A stretch of 7,942 nucleotides of DNA from Proteobacteria bacterium UBA6156 (GCA_002422365.1 DIUO01000043.1:1-7942), one strand, 5' to 3'; shown: positions 1-6,033, numbered from the stretch's first letter. Numbers and translations: made by a program. The notes: generated from the letters alone by a model not told the origin.

Positions 1-496
1 GTTCGTCGGCGACCAGCACCCGTGGTTTGCCGACTACGGCGCGGGCGATGGCGGTGCGTTGCTGCTCGCCGCCGGAGATGTGTTCGGCGCGGCTGTCGGC
101 GATGGCGGTGAGGCCGACCCATTCGAGCATGTCGGAGACGGCGAGGGATTGCTCGCGGCTGAGGTGGCCGTCGTTGTGGATGCGCAGCGGGAGTTCGACG
201 TTCTCGCGCACGGTGAGGTGGGGGAGGAGGCGGAAGTCTTGGTACACCACGCCGATTTTGCGGCGCAGACCGGCGCGTGTGGCGCGGCTGGAGGTGGCCA
301 CCGGGGTGCTGTTGATGTGGTACTCGCCGTGGGTGGGGAGGAGGTCGAGGGTGAGCAGCCGAAAGAGTGTGGTTTTGCCCGCGCCACTGGGCCCGGTAAG
401 CCAGTGGAAGCTGCCCTGGGGGAGCTCTAGGCTGACGTTTTGCAAGGCCGGATGACCGGCGGCGTACTCGTATCCAACATTTTTCAGTTTAAGCAT
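1..496 (-). CDS. ftsE: Cell division ATP-binding protein FtsE (5' part, runs off the left edge)
   Basis: ATPase subunit of the FtsEX ABC complex, which acts at the inner membrane of the division site and couples ATP hydrolysis to septal peptidoglycan hydrolysis. The first 165 codons are in the window; the family is about 220-230 residues, so roughly a quarter is missing beyond base 1. Visible landmarks: Walker A GPSGAGKT at residues 35-42, Q-loop VVYQDF with Q86, ABC signature ISGGEQQR starting at I140, the FtsE-like stretch ARAVVGKP, and Walker B VLVADE at 160-165. The start at 496 has no Shine-Dalgarno sequence and sits 8 bases after a TATCCT box, suggesting a leaderless message. FtsX would be expected next, to the left. 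Divergent pairing with an MJ0042 zinc-ribbon gene is, from my recollection, common in Alphaproteobacteria. Another ABC ATPase is possible, but motif wording and context favour FtsE. Confidence 0.88.
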   Translation of the reverse strand, partial: MLKLKNVGYEYAAGHPALQNVSLELPQGSFHWLTGPSGAGKTTLFRLLTLDLLPTHGEYHINSTPVATSSRATRAGLRRKIGVVYQDFRLLPHLTVRENVELPLRIHNDGHLSREQSLAVSDMLEWVGLTAIADSRAEHISGGEQQRTAIARAVVGKPRVLVADE

Positions 497-504
497 GGTG
501 CGGG

Positions 505-533
505 AGGATAGCCGGATGCGGGATTTTCGTCTA
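505..533 (-). promoter_or_regulatory. Putative ftsE promoter
   Basis: On the minus strand, TAGACG (533-528), a 17-base spacer and TATCCT (510-505) lie just before the ftsE ATG at 496, with 8 bases between the -10 box and the start codon. The expected start of transcription would fall at or next to the ATG. The -35 box overlaps the -10 box of the divergent gene. Confidence 0.5.
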
Positions 534-537
534 GGCT
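532..537 (+). promoter_or_regulatory. Putative -10 element of the zinc-ribbon gene
   Basis: TAGGCT at 532-537 is followed by 7 bases and then the ATG at 545. The same arrangement, TAGGGT then TGCTGC then ATG, precedes the TPR gene at 1757, which supports it as a real element. No good -35 box is visible; the expected place (about 509-515) is occupied by the ftsE -10 box. Confidence 0.4.
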
Positions 538-544
538 GCTGCGC

Positions 545-1381
545 ATGATTACTGTGCGCTGCCCCGCCTGCGATGCTGCCTACCAGTTGGACGCTGCCAA
601 ACTGGCCGATGGTGGCCGTAAATTAAAGTGTGCCCGCTGCAAGGTGGTGTGGCTGGCGCAAGCTGCGCCTGAGGTGGAAGCCGCCGCAGACGTGAGCGAT
701 GTGGCAGCCCAACCCCCCGAGGTGGGTGCGCCTGAAGCCGAAGCGGTGCAGGCTGGTGAGGAGGGCGCTGCCGCAGAAACCCCAGAGAATGACGTGTTAC
801 CGGAGACACCCCCTGCCGACGTGCCGGTGGCGCTGCCGCTTGAGGACGTGGTGCAGATTGGCGGCTGGCGCCAGTGGGTGCGTGGCGGCAACCTGTGGCG
901 CAGCAGTGCGGTGGGCTTGGTGATTGTGGGGCTGCTGACGGGTGCCGGGGTAACCGCGCTGCGGCTGATGCCGCCTGCGCCGGATGCCCTGCAGGAGATG
1001 GACGCCGCGCCGGTAGCCGAGGTGGTGGCCAGCCGGATGGTGGAGCCGCCCGCCGGGCTGGTGCTGCACAGCGTGCGCGACGAAGTGACCGAAGTGGAGC
1101 ATGAGGATGCGCCGGGCACGGTGGCGCTGACGGTGCGGGGGCTGCTGACCAACACGACCAGCCAGAGTGTGATGGTGCCGAACCTGCAACTGGAATTGCT
1201 GGGTGACGATGGCCAGGTGGCCGACATGTGGCCGGTGAGTGGTGTGGGCGGCCCGCTGGAGGCCAATGCCGAGCAAGCCTGGACGGTGAGCCTGAGTGCG
1301 CCGGACTTGCGCAGCATTGCCGCCTGGCGGGTGGTGTTTGTGGCGCCCGATAAAGGCGATGAGGCACCCCAAGCGCCTTGA
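545..1381 (+). CDS. MJ0042-type zinc-ribbon, single-pass membrane protein with a DUF3426-like C-terminus
   Basis: The 278-residue protein has three parts. Residues 1-38 form a zinc ribbon with CPAC (C6, C9) and CARC (C29, C32), the MJ0042 finger-like pattern. Residues 40-105 are an acidic Ala/Glu/Pro-rich linker with no predicted fold. A hydrophobic membrane span covers about 120-140. The C-terminal part (about 170-267) has alternating beta-like segments, such as VRGLLTNTTSQSV and WRVVFVAP, resembling DUF3426. The likely topology is zinc ribbon in the cytoplasm and C-terminal domain in the periplasm. The exact function is not known; pairing with ftsE suggests a cell-envelope or division role, which is inference. 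The start is fixed by the zinc ribbon beginning within five residues of the ATG. There is no Shine-Dalgarno sequence. The stop codon lies inside the presumed -35 box of the next gene. Confidence 0.85.
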   Translation: MITVRCPACDAAYQLDAAKLADGGRKLKCARCKVVWLAQAAPEVEAAADVSDVAAQPPEVGAPEAEAVQAGEEGAAAETPENDVLPETPPADVPVALPLEDVVQIGGWRQWVRGGNLWRSSAVGLVIVGLLTGAGVTALRLMPPAPDALQEMDAAPVAEVVASRMVEPPAGLVLHSVRDEVTEVEHEDAPGTVALTVRGLLTNTTSQSVMVPNLQLELLGDDGQVADMWPVSGVGGPLEANAEQAWTVSLSAPDLRSIAAWRVVFVAPDKGDEAPQAP

Positions 1382-1404
1382 CCTGAGGTGGTGGGGGATA
1401 TACT
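1378..1404 (+). promoter_or_regulatory. Putative promoter of the 85-residue protein gene
   Basis: TTGACC (1378-1383) and TATACT (1399-1404) are separated by 15 bases, shorter than the ideal 17 but with two good hexamers. The -10 box ends 9 bases before the ATG at 1414, so the transcript would be leaderless or nearly so. The -35 box covers the stop codon of the preceding gene. Confidence 0.5.
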
Positions 1405-1413
1405 CTCGGACTT

Positions 1414-1671
1414 ATGAATACGATGAAGTTGCTGTTGAACACCGTGCGCCTGGCCGATGGCGGCAAGGTGGAATGCCATGTGGCCGCGCCCGACGGCACG
1501 GTGGTTACGGGTGTGATTGAACAGGCGTTTTTTGAGGACTTTATGGGCATGCCCGACCCCAAGCTGACGCTGGCCCACCGGGGGCGGATCATTCAGGATA
1601 ATATCGATTATTTTGAGCGTGAGGCGGCGCGGCAATGGCAGATGGGTAAGCGGGATTTGATTATCCGGTAA
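1414..1671 (+). CDS. Unrecognised 85-residue protein
   Basis: A small protein of 85 residues with no signal peptide, membrane span or cysteine pair. The N-terminal half reads like short beta strands (KLLLNTVRLADGGKVECHV, then GTVVTGVIEQ), and the C-terminal half like an amphipathic charged helix (RIIQDNIDYFEREAARQW) ending in RDLIIR. The general layout weakly recalls the small DUF1488 family, but I cannot confirm that. It is bracketed by its own promoter, 10 bases upstream, and a terminator 30 bases downstream, so it appears to be a single-gene transcript. It has no Shine-Dalgarno sequence. Coding looks real: the reading frame is clean, codon use matches its neighbours, and regulatory signals flank it. 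A start at Met4 is possible but leaves less room after the -10 box. Confidence 0.75.
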   Translation: MNTMKLLLNTVRLADGGKVECHVAAPDGTVVTGVIEQAFFEDFMGMPDPKLTLAHRGRIIQDNIDYFEREAARQWQMGKRDLIIR

Positions 1672-1700
1672 GAGACACGCAACCGGGGGCAACCTTTTGG

Positions 1701-1721
1701 CGCGGCGGAACCGCGTTTTTT
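1701..1721 (+). terminator. Rho-independent terminator after the 85-residue protein gene
   Basis: CGCGG (1701-1705) pairs with CCGCG (1711-1715) around a CGGAA loop, followed by six T residues (1716-1721). The stem is short but all G/C. It ends two bases before the -35 box of the next gene. Confidence 0.7.
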
Positions 1722-1722
1722 G

Positions 1723-1750
1723 TTGGCGTGGGCGGGATTTCTGGTAGGGT
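1723..1750 (+). promoter_or_regulatory. Putative promoter of the TPR gene
   Basis: TTGGCG (1723-1728), a 16-base spacer and TAGGGT (1745-1750) are followed after only 6 bases by the ATG at 1757. Transcription would begin on or beside the A of the ATG, giving a leaderless message. Confidence 0.55.
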
Positions 1751-1756
1751 TGCTGC

Positions 1757-3481
1757 ATGTCGATTTTGATTCCGCTTTTGCTGGTTGGTGCCGTGATGGG
1801 TGTGGCCTTTACTGGTGATGTGAAGCCCGTGCAGGCGGCCGTGCCGGAGCGGGAGCGTGTGGTGGCGTTTGACAGCAATGAGGACTTGCCCGGTGTGGGC
1901 GCTTATTTGAAGGGGGTGGTGGCCGACCTGGACGGCCTGCCGGGCACTGCGCTGAAGGCTTATTTGCAGGCGCTGGCCGATGACCCGGATAATATGGATT
2001 TGCGCCAGCGCACGCTGGACCTGGCGCTGATGGCCGGTGACATACCCAATGCGATAAGATTGGCGCGCAGCCTGCCCGCCACTGAACAAAGCACCATGAC
2101 CCGCCTGGTGCAAGTGGCCGACAATGCCCGTGCCGGGCGCGTGGCCGAGGCCCGCAAGCTGGCGCGCGACGTGGGTAAGGTGGCGCCGGAGTTGCTGCAG
2201 TTCCGGCTGATGCAGGTGTATTTGGATTATGCCGAAGGCGCCGCTGTGCCGCAGCTGATTGAATGGCTGGACAGCGACGGCCTGCCGCCGAGCATGAGCG
2301 GCCGCCGCGATTACCACGTGGCCCGCCTGTGGCTGAAGGCCGGAGAGCCCGCCCGCGCGCTGGAGGTGTTGCAGCGGGCGTCGGTGGCTGAGCCGGGCTC
2401 GGTTGCCACCACCCTGTTGCTGGGTGAGACGCTGGCCCGCCAGGGGCAGCCGGGGGAAGGGGCGGCGGTGTTTGAGACTTTCCGCGCCAGCCACCCGAGC
2501 ATTGCCGCGCTGGTGCCACAGGGGGCGACCTTGCTGGCCACCATGCCCAAGCCCTTTGCGAGCACGCTGGAGGACGATTTGGCGAGTGTGATGAGTGATT
2601 TTGGGTTGCTGGTGTGGTCTCAGGGGGCTTATGCCCCGGCGCGGCAGGTGCTGAACCTGGCGCTGTGGCTGAACCCGGCGGATGTGCACACGCGTTATTA
2701 TACCGGCATGCTGCTGGAAATGGGCGGCGATTATGCCGCCGCCACCACCCATTATAAGGTGTTGACCGGCCCGACGGTGCCGGAAGGGGTGCGGTTGGCG
2801 GCGACGATACGGCTGGCGGAGATGCAGTTCCAGAGCAACGAGCAAGACAAGGCCTGGGCCACTCTGCGCGGGCTGGAGCGGGCCCATGGGCATGAGCCCA
2901 ACCTGCTGCGCAGCCTGGCGCAACTGGCCTATGCCCGCGAGGATTATGCCCGTGCTGCCGGATATTACAGCCGCCTGCTGGAGGCCATGCCCCTCACCAC
3001 CCCGCCTGCCGCCCACCTGGAAGTGCTGTTTGCACGCGGCGTGGCCCATGAACGTGCCGGCGACATTGACAGCGCCAGCCGCGACATGCTGGCGGCACTG
3101 CTGATTGACCCGGCGCAGGCGCAGATTTTGAATTATCTGGGCTATATGTGGGTGGACAACGGCCAGAACATTGCCCAGGCCTTTGACCTGCTGCAAAAGG
3201 CGCATACGCTGGAGCCCCATGATGGTGCGATTACGGACAGCCTGGGGTGGGCCTATTATAAGCGTGGCGATTATGAGCGGGCGTTAGCCTATTTGCAGCG
3301 TGCCACCGAGCAGGAGCCGGAAAGCCCCGAGATTTATGACCACCTGGGTGACGCCTACGCCAAGCTGGGCGAGACCGAACAGGCCCGCCGCGAATGGCAG
3401 CGTGCGCTGGACTTGCTGGCGGAAGGCAAAGAGGCTCCCAGCAAAGATTTTGAGCGGCAGGTGCGGCGGAAATTGCGGTAG
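1757..3481 (+). CDS. Secreted or periplasmic tetratricopeptide-repeat protein
   Basis: A 574-residue alpha-helical repeat protein, probably a scaffold for protein-protein contacts outside the cytoplasm. Residues 3-18 are hydrophobic and V-Q-A at 25-27 is a plausible signal-peptidase I site. The segment before the hydrophobic core has no Lys or Arg, which is unusual for a signal peptide. No earlier start is possible, because an in-frame TAG lies at 1745-1747, inside the -10 box. TPR-like helix pairs begin about residue 46. The clearest three are near the end (about 456-489, 490-523 and 524-556), with typical DSLGWAYYKRGDYERAL and IYDHLGDAYAKLGETEQA wording. This C-terminal block matches the style of large TPR proteins common in Alphaproteobacteria. 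The partner is unknown. It has its own promoter and no Shine-Dalgarno sequence, and I see no terminator after it. Confidence 0.85.
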   Translation: MSILIPLLLVGAVMGVAFTGDVKPVQAAVPERERVVAFDSNEDLPGVGAYLKGVVADLDGLPGTALKAYLQALADDPDNMDLRQRTLDLALMAGDIPNAIRLARSLPATEQSTMTRLVQVADNARAGRVAEARKLARDVGKVAPELLQFRLMQVYLDYAEGAAVPQLIEWLDSDGLPPSMSGRRDYHVARLWLKAGEPARALEVLQRASVAEPGSVATTLLLGETLARQGQPGEGAAVFETFRASHPSIAALVPQGATLLATMPKPFASTLEDDLASVMSDFGLLVWSQGAYAPARQVLNLALWLNPADVHTRYYTGMLLEMGGDYAAATTHYKVLTGPTVPEGVRLAATIRLAEMQFQSNEQDKAWATLRGLERAHGHEPNLLRSLAQLAYAREDYARAAGYYSRLLEAMPLTTPPAAHLEVLFARGVAHERAGDIDSASRDMLAALLIDPAQAQILNYLGYMWVDNGQNIAQAFDLLQKAHTLEPHDGAITDSLGWAYYKRGDYERALAYLQRATEQEPESPEIYDHLGDAYAKLGETEQARREWQRALDLLAEGKEAPSKDFERQVRRKLR

Positions 3482-3580
3482 GTTTGAGGATCTCAGGTTC
3501 TCATGTTCTCAGGATGAGAGGATAGAGGTTAGGGCTGCCTGGGAGAGGTGGTGGGAGGACGTGCGGGGTGGTGTGACGTA

Positions 3581-3690
3581 ACACAACCAGATGTGGTGGT
3601 GGTTGTCGACAATTTCAAAATCTAGTGGGTCGGCGTGATATACACTATATGTAGTGGTTGGGTGCACAGAAAAGACACAGGGGGTAGTGG
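3581..3690 (+). promoter_or_regulatory. Possible array of four NrdR-like sites
   Basis: Besides the strong box at 3642, three weaker 16-base matches lie at 3581-3596 (ACACAACCAGATGTGG), 3613-3628 (TTTCAAAATCTAGTGG) and 3675-3690 (ACACAGGGGGTAGTGG). Each matches the consensus at about 10 positions, mainly in the ACAC or WGTG arms. Successive starts are 32, 29 and 33 bases apart, about three helical turns, the spacing known for paired NrdR boxes. The weaker sites could be chance in G-rich DNA. Confidence 0.4.
3642..3657 (+). promoter_or_regulatory. NrdR box upstream of nrdA
   Basis: ACACTATATGTAGTGG matches the established NrdR operator pattern (acaCwAtATaTwGtgt) at 14 of 16 positions. NrdR is the ATP-cone zinc-finger repressor of ribonucleotide reductase genes. 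The site contains -10-like A/T steps (TATACA, TATATG), so repressor binding would probably block the nrdA promoter. I see no convincing -35 box. Confidence 0.75.
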
Positions 3691-3780
3691 GTAGGGGGTG
3701 TGGGTTGGTGCTTAAAAAAGAGGCATGTAGGGTCATGTTTTCAGGGTGTTGGTGGAAACATCAGATGGTTAAGGGGACTT

Positions 3781-3849
3781 GGCAGGGAGGAAAGGAGGGG
3801 GGAATATGCGGACATACCGGAGAGAGAGCTGTGTGCTGCCTCCCCTGCC
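3781..3849 (+). promoter_or_regulatory. Leader stem enclosing the leader-peptide ribosome site
   Basis: GGCAGGGAGG (3781-3790) pairs with CCTCCCCTGCC (3839-3849) through 10 base pairs with one bulged C. The loop contains the ribosome site and ATG of the leader peptide. An alternative pairing, AGGGG (3796-3800) with CCCCT (3842-3846), would mask that ribosome site and excludes the outer stem. Confidence 0.45.
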
Positions 3850-3853
3850 GTAA
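3806..3853 (+). CDS. Candidate 15-codon leader peptide upstream of nrdA
   Basis: The reading frame encodes MRTYRRESCVLPPLP and ends at TAA. AAGGAGG at 3792-3798, seven bases before the ATG, is as strong a ribosome site as any in the window. The peptide is rich in Arg and ends in LPPLP, a type of sequence that can slow ribosomes. A ribosome translating to the stop would cover the right arm of the 3781-3849 stem. It lies downstream of the NrdR box and 190 bases before nrdA, so it may be a translated leader that senses translation or RNA folding. Expression and role are inference; a chance ORF with a purine-rich run ahead of it remains possible. Confidence 0.35.
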   Translation: MRTYRRESCVLPPLP

Positions 3854-3881
3854 GAGAGTGGTGCGATGTGCGCCTGCGATA

Positions 3882-3942
3882 AGGCTCGGGGGATGGCGTT
3901 TTGCCCCCTTGATGGACGCGGACCCACCCCCTGGGAAAGCCT
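3882..3942 (+). other. Branched inverted-repeat cluster in the nrdA leader
   Basis: AGGCT (3882-3886) pairs with AGCCT (3938-3942) and encloses two inner stems: GGGGG/CCCCC (3888-3892/3904-3908) and CCCA/TGGG (3923-3926/3932-3935). The layout resembles a three-way junction. I do not recognise a known riboswitch class. Confidence 0.3.
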
Positions 3943-4028
3943 GCGGTAAGTTTATACGGCCCACCCGACTGCCTGACATGATGCGGGCACCGGCGAACGA
4001 AGGGCCGTGTGGAGATAAAGATGACAAA

Positions 4029-4033
4029 AAGGA
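4029..4033 (+). promoter_or_regulatory. Ribosome binding site deciding the nrdA start
   Basis: AAGGA, within an A-rich run, lies ten bases before the ATG at 4044. The other in-frame ATGs nearby (3978, 3981) lack a comparable site. Confidence 0.6.
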
Positions 4034-4043
4034 TGTAACGGAC

Positions 4044-5849
4044 ATGTATGACGTTCAGGTGGATTACGACCGCGAAAATTTGCTGACCGACTTCGGGAAG
4101 GCCACCCTGCGCGACCGTTATTTGTTGCCCGGCGAAAAGCCGCAAGATGCCTTTGCCCGCGTGGCCAAAGCCTATGCCGACGACAGCGCCCACGCCCAGC
4201 GCCTGTATGACTATATGAGCAAGCTGTGGTTTGTGCCCGCCACCCCGGTGCTGGCCAACGGCGGGGCCACCCGTGCGCTGCCGATTAGCTGCTTTCTGAA
4301 CGAAGTGGAAGACAGCATGGGCGGCATTACCCGCACATGGAATGAGAACGTGGCGATATCGAGCAACGGCGGCGGCATTGGCACCCTGTGGAGCAACGTG
4401 CGCAGCATTGGCGAGAAGGTGGGCATTAACGGTAAGACCACCGGGATTGTGCCCTTTATTGTGGTGCAAGACAGCATGACCCGCGCCATTGACCAAGGCA
4501 GTGCGCGGCGCGGTGCGGCGGCGGTGTATTTGAATATACACCACCCGGAGATTGAGGAGTTTATTGATATTCGGAAGCCCACCGGCGGCGACCCGATGCG
4601 CAAGGCTTTGTACTTGCACAACGCCGTGGTGATTGACGACGCCTTTATGCGCGCGGTGGAAACCGACAGCCTGTATGACCTGAAGAGCCCGAAAACCGGC
4701 GCCACCGTGAAGCAGGTGAAGGCGCGCTACATTTGGATTAAGCTGCTGACCAGCCGCATGGAGCAGGGCGAGCCGTATATTCTGTATATTGATAACGTGA
4801 ACAAGGCGCTGCCGGACTACCAGAAAAAGGCCGGGCTGAGCGTGAAAATGAGCAACCTGTGCTGCGAGATTGTGCTGCCGACCGGGGTTGACCAATACAA
4901 CAAGGAACGCACGGCGGTGTGCTGCCTGAGCAGCGTGAACCTGGAATACTTTGAGGAATGGAGCCAGGAGCCGCGCTTTATTGAAGACCTGATGCGCTAC
5001 CTGGATAATATTTTGCAGGACTTTATTGACCGGGCACCCGAGCCGATGGAGCGCGCGCGCTACAGCGCCATGCGCGAGCGTGCCGTGGGCTTGGGTGCGA
5101 TGGGCTACCACAGTTTTCTGCAAATGAAGGGTGTGCCGTTTGAGAGCGTGATGGCCAAGGTGTGGAACAAGAAGATGTTCAAGTTCATCAAGGAACAGGC
5201 CGACAAAGCCAGCCTGCTGCTGGCCGAAGAGCGCGGCCCCAACCCGGATGCCGCCGAAATGCTGGTGAAGGAGCGCTTTAGCCACAAGATTGCGATTGCG
5301 CCCAACGCGAGCAGCAGCATTTATTGCGGCAACGCCAGCCCCGGCATTGAGCCCTACCCCAGCAACAGCTATAACCACAAGACGCTGGAAGGCACCTTTA
5401 ACGTGCGCAACAAGCACCTGAAGAAGGTTCTCCAGACCTACAACATGGACGACGAAGACACCTGGACGAGCATTACCGTGAACGGCGGCAGTGTGCAGCA
5501 CCTGGATTTTCTCACCGATGTGGAGCGCGATGTGTTCAAGACCGCGTTTGAGCTTGACCAGCGCTGGCTGATTGAGCACGCCGCCGACCGCACGCCGTTT
5601 ATTTGCCAAAGCCAGAGCCTGAACGTGTTTTTGCCCGCCGACGTGCACAAGCGCGACCTGCACATGCTGCACTACATGGCGTGGAAAAAAGGCATTAAGA
5701 GCCTGTATTACTGCCGCAGCAAGAGCCTGCAGCGTGCCGAAGTGGTGAGCCTGCCCGGGGGCAACCAGCCCAAGGCGCAGGTGCAGATGAAGGCGACGGG
5801 GACTGAAGGTCGTTCTCAGACTTATGAGGAGTGTTTGGCTTGTCAGTAG
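4044..5849 (+). CDS. nrdA: Class Ia ribonucleoside-diphosphate reductase, alpha subunit
   Basis: Catalytic subunit that reduces ribonucleoside diphosphates to deoxyribonucleotides in the cytoplasm, using a radical supplied by NrdB. From the chosen start it has 601 residues. Active-site residues by comparison with E. coli: C83 in ISCFLNE (C225), N271, C273 and E275 in SNLCCEI (N437, C439, E441), and C293 in AVCCLSS (C462). The radical-transfer pair Y555-Y556 sits in SLYYCRS (Y730-Y731). The swinging C-terminal cysteines are C597 and C600 in EECLACQ. The specificity and phosphate-binding region includes NASSSIYCGN (421-430) and GIEPYPSNSY. The N-terminal ATP-cone is absent (E. coli NrdA has 761 residues), so dATP inhibition through a cone in this subunit is not expected. 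The frame continues upstream to 3654, but the ribosome site and loss of protein-like sequence favour 4044. It pairs with nrdB, 387 bases downstream. Confidence 0.95.
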   Translation: MYDVQVDYDRENLLTDFGKATLRDRYLLPGEKPQDAFARVAKAYADDSAHAQRLYDYMSKLWFVPATPVLANGGATRALPISCFLNEVEDSMGGITRTWNENVAISSNGGGIGTLWSNVRSIGEKVGINGKTTGIVPFIVVQDSMTRAIDQGSARRGAAAVYLNIHHPEIEEFIDIRKPTGGDPMRKALYLHNAVVIDDAFMRAVETDSLYDLKSPKTGATVKQVKARYIWIKLLTSRMEQGEPYILYIDNVNKALPDYQKKAGLSVKMSNLCCEIVLPTGVDQYNKERTAVCCLSSVNLEYFEEWSQEPRFIEDLMRYLDNILQDFIDRAPEPMERARYSAMRERAVGLGAMGYHSFLQMKGVPFESVMAKVWNKKMFKFIKEQADKASLLLAEERGPNPDAAEMLVKERFSHKIAIAPNASSSIYCGNASPGIEPYPSNSYNHKTLEGTFNVRNKHLKKVLQTYNMDDEDTWTSITVNGGSVQHLDFLTDVERDVFKTAFELDQRWLIEHAADRTPFICQSQSLNVFLPADVHKRDLHMLHYMAWKKGIKSLYYCRSKSLQRAEVVSLPGGNQPKAQVQMKATGTEGRSQTYEECLACQ

Positions 5850-5904
5850 GTCGACCGCATCGGACGGGCGATTCGGGAGCTCCGGTCATCCCTTCGGAAA
5901 CCGC

Positions 5905-5930
5905 CCATTTTCTTGCTTTGCAGAAAATGG
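5905..5930. other. Hairpin downstream of nrdA
   Basis: CCATTTTCT (5905-5913) and AGAAAATGG (5922-5930) form a perfect 9-base stem, and GC/GC continues it across a one-base bulge to a TTT loop. The region after it is only weakly T-rich (tctcgtttcc), so it is not a clear intrinsic terminator. It may be part of an intergenic repeat. Confidence 0.5.
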
Positions 5931-5970
5931 TCTCGTTTCCTCTCGGGTGCTCTGGAATTGCTTTTAGTAC

Positions 5971-5996
5971 GAAGGGAGGGGAGTCCCCCTCCCTTC
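5971..5996. other. Perfect 11-base-pair G/C-rich hairpin downstream of nrdA
   Basis: GAAGGGAGGGG (5971-5981) pairs without mismatch with CCCCTCCCTTC (5986-5996) around a four-base loop. There is no T-run on either side, so it is probably an mRNA-stabilising or processing hairpin, or a REP-like element, not a standard terminator. The motif GGGAGGGGA followed by a C-run recurs at 6152-6166 before nrdB. Confidence 0.6.
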
Positions 5997-6033
5997 AAAA
6001 CCCACCCCCGTGCTAGTAGCTGGGTGAGGAGGG

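Larger units (their letters stand above)
3482..4043 (+). other. 562-base non-coding region between the TPR gene and nrdA
   Basis: The first hundred bases are G-rich, with a short tandem repeat of GTTCTCA units (3497-3512) and a TCTCAT/ATGAGA inverted repeat (3499-3504/3514-3519), but no terminator T-run. NrdR-type sites follow (3581-3690), then a leader-peptide candidate (3806-3853) and a branched inverted-repeat cluster (3882-3942). The frame of nrdA stays open back to 3654, but that peptide has low-complexity, non-protein-like content and no ATP-cone similarity, so I treat the region as untranslated leader. Confidence 0.6.

Noticed and set aside
580..3220. Long minus-strand open frames opposite the zinc-ribbon and TPR genes
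   Set aside because: Shadow frames of G/C-rich genes: His/Pro/Arg/Gln-rich translations with no motifs, while the + strand genes are convincing.
3571..3584. Near-palindrome GTGTGACGTAACAC resembling a CRP/FNR-type site
   Set aside because: Imperfect, overlaps the first NrdR-like site, and does not fit a defined operator.
3888..3925. Resemblance to a fluoride (crcB) riboswitch: GGGGGATGGCG...CCCCC followed by TTGATGG
   Set aside because: The order of stems and the second conserved segment do not fit; the partial match looks like chance, and nrdA is not a usual target.
3654..4043. Upstream extension of the nrdA frame by about 130 residues
   Set aside because: The peptide is low in protein-like character, shows no ATP-cone pattern, crosses the NrdR box, and lacks a ribosome site. 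The AAGGA before 4044 explains the start.
5831..6016. Short + strand frame overlapping the end of nrdA
   Set aside because: Starts inside nrdA, runs through the two hairpins, and has no protein-like features.
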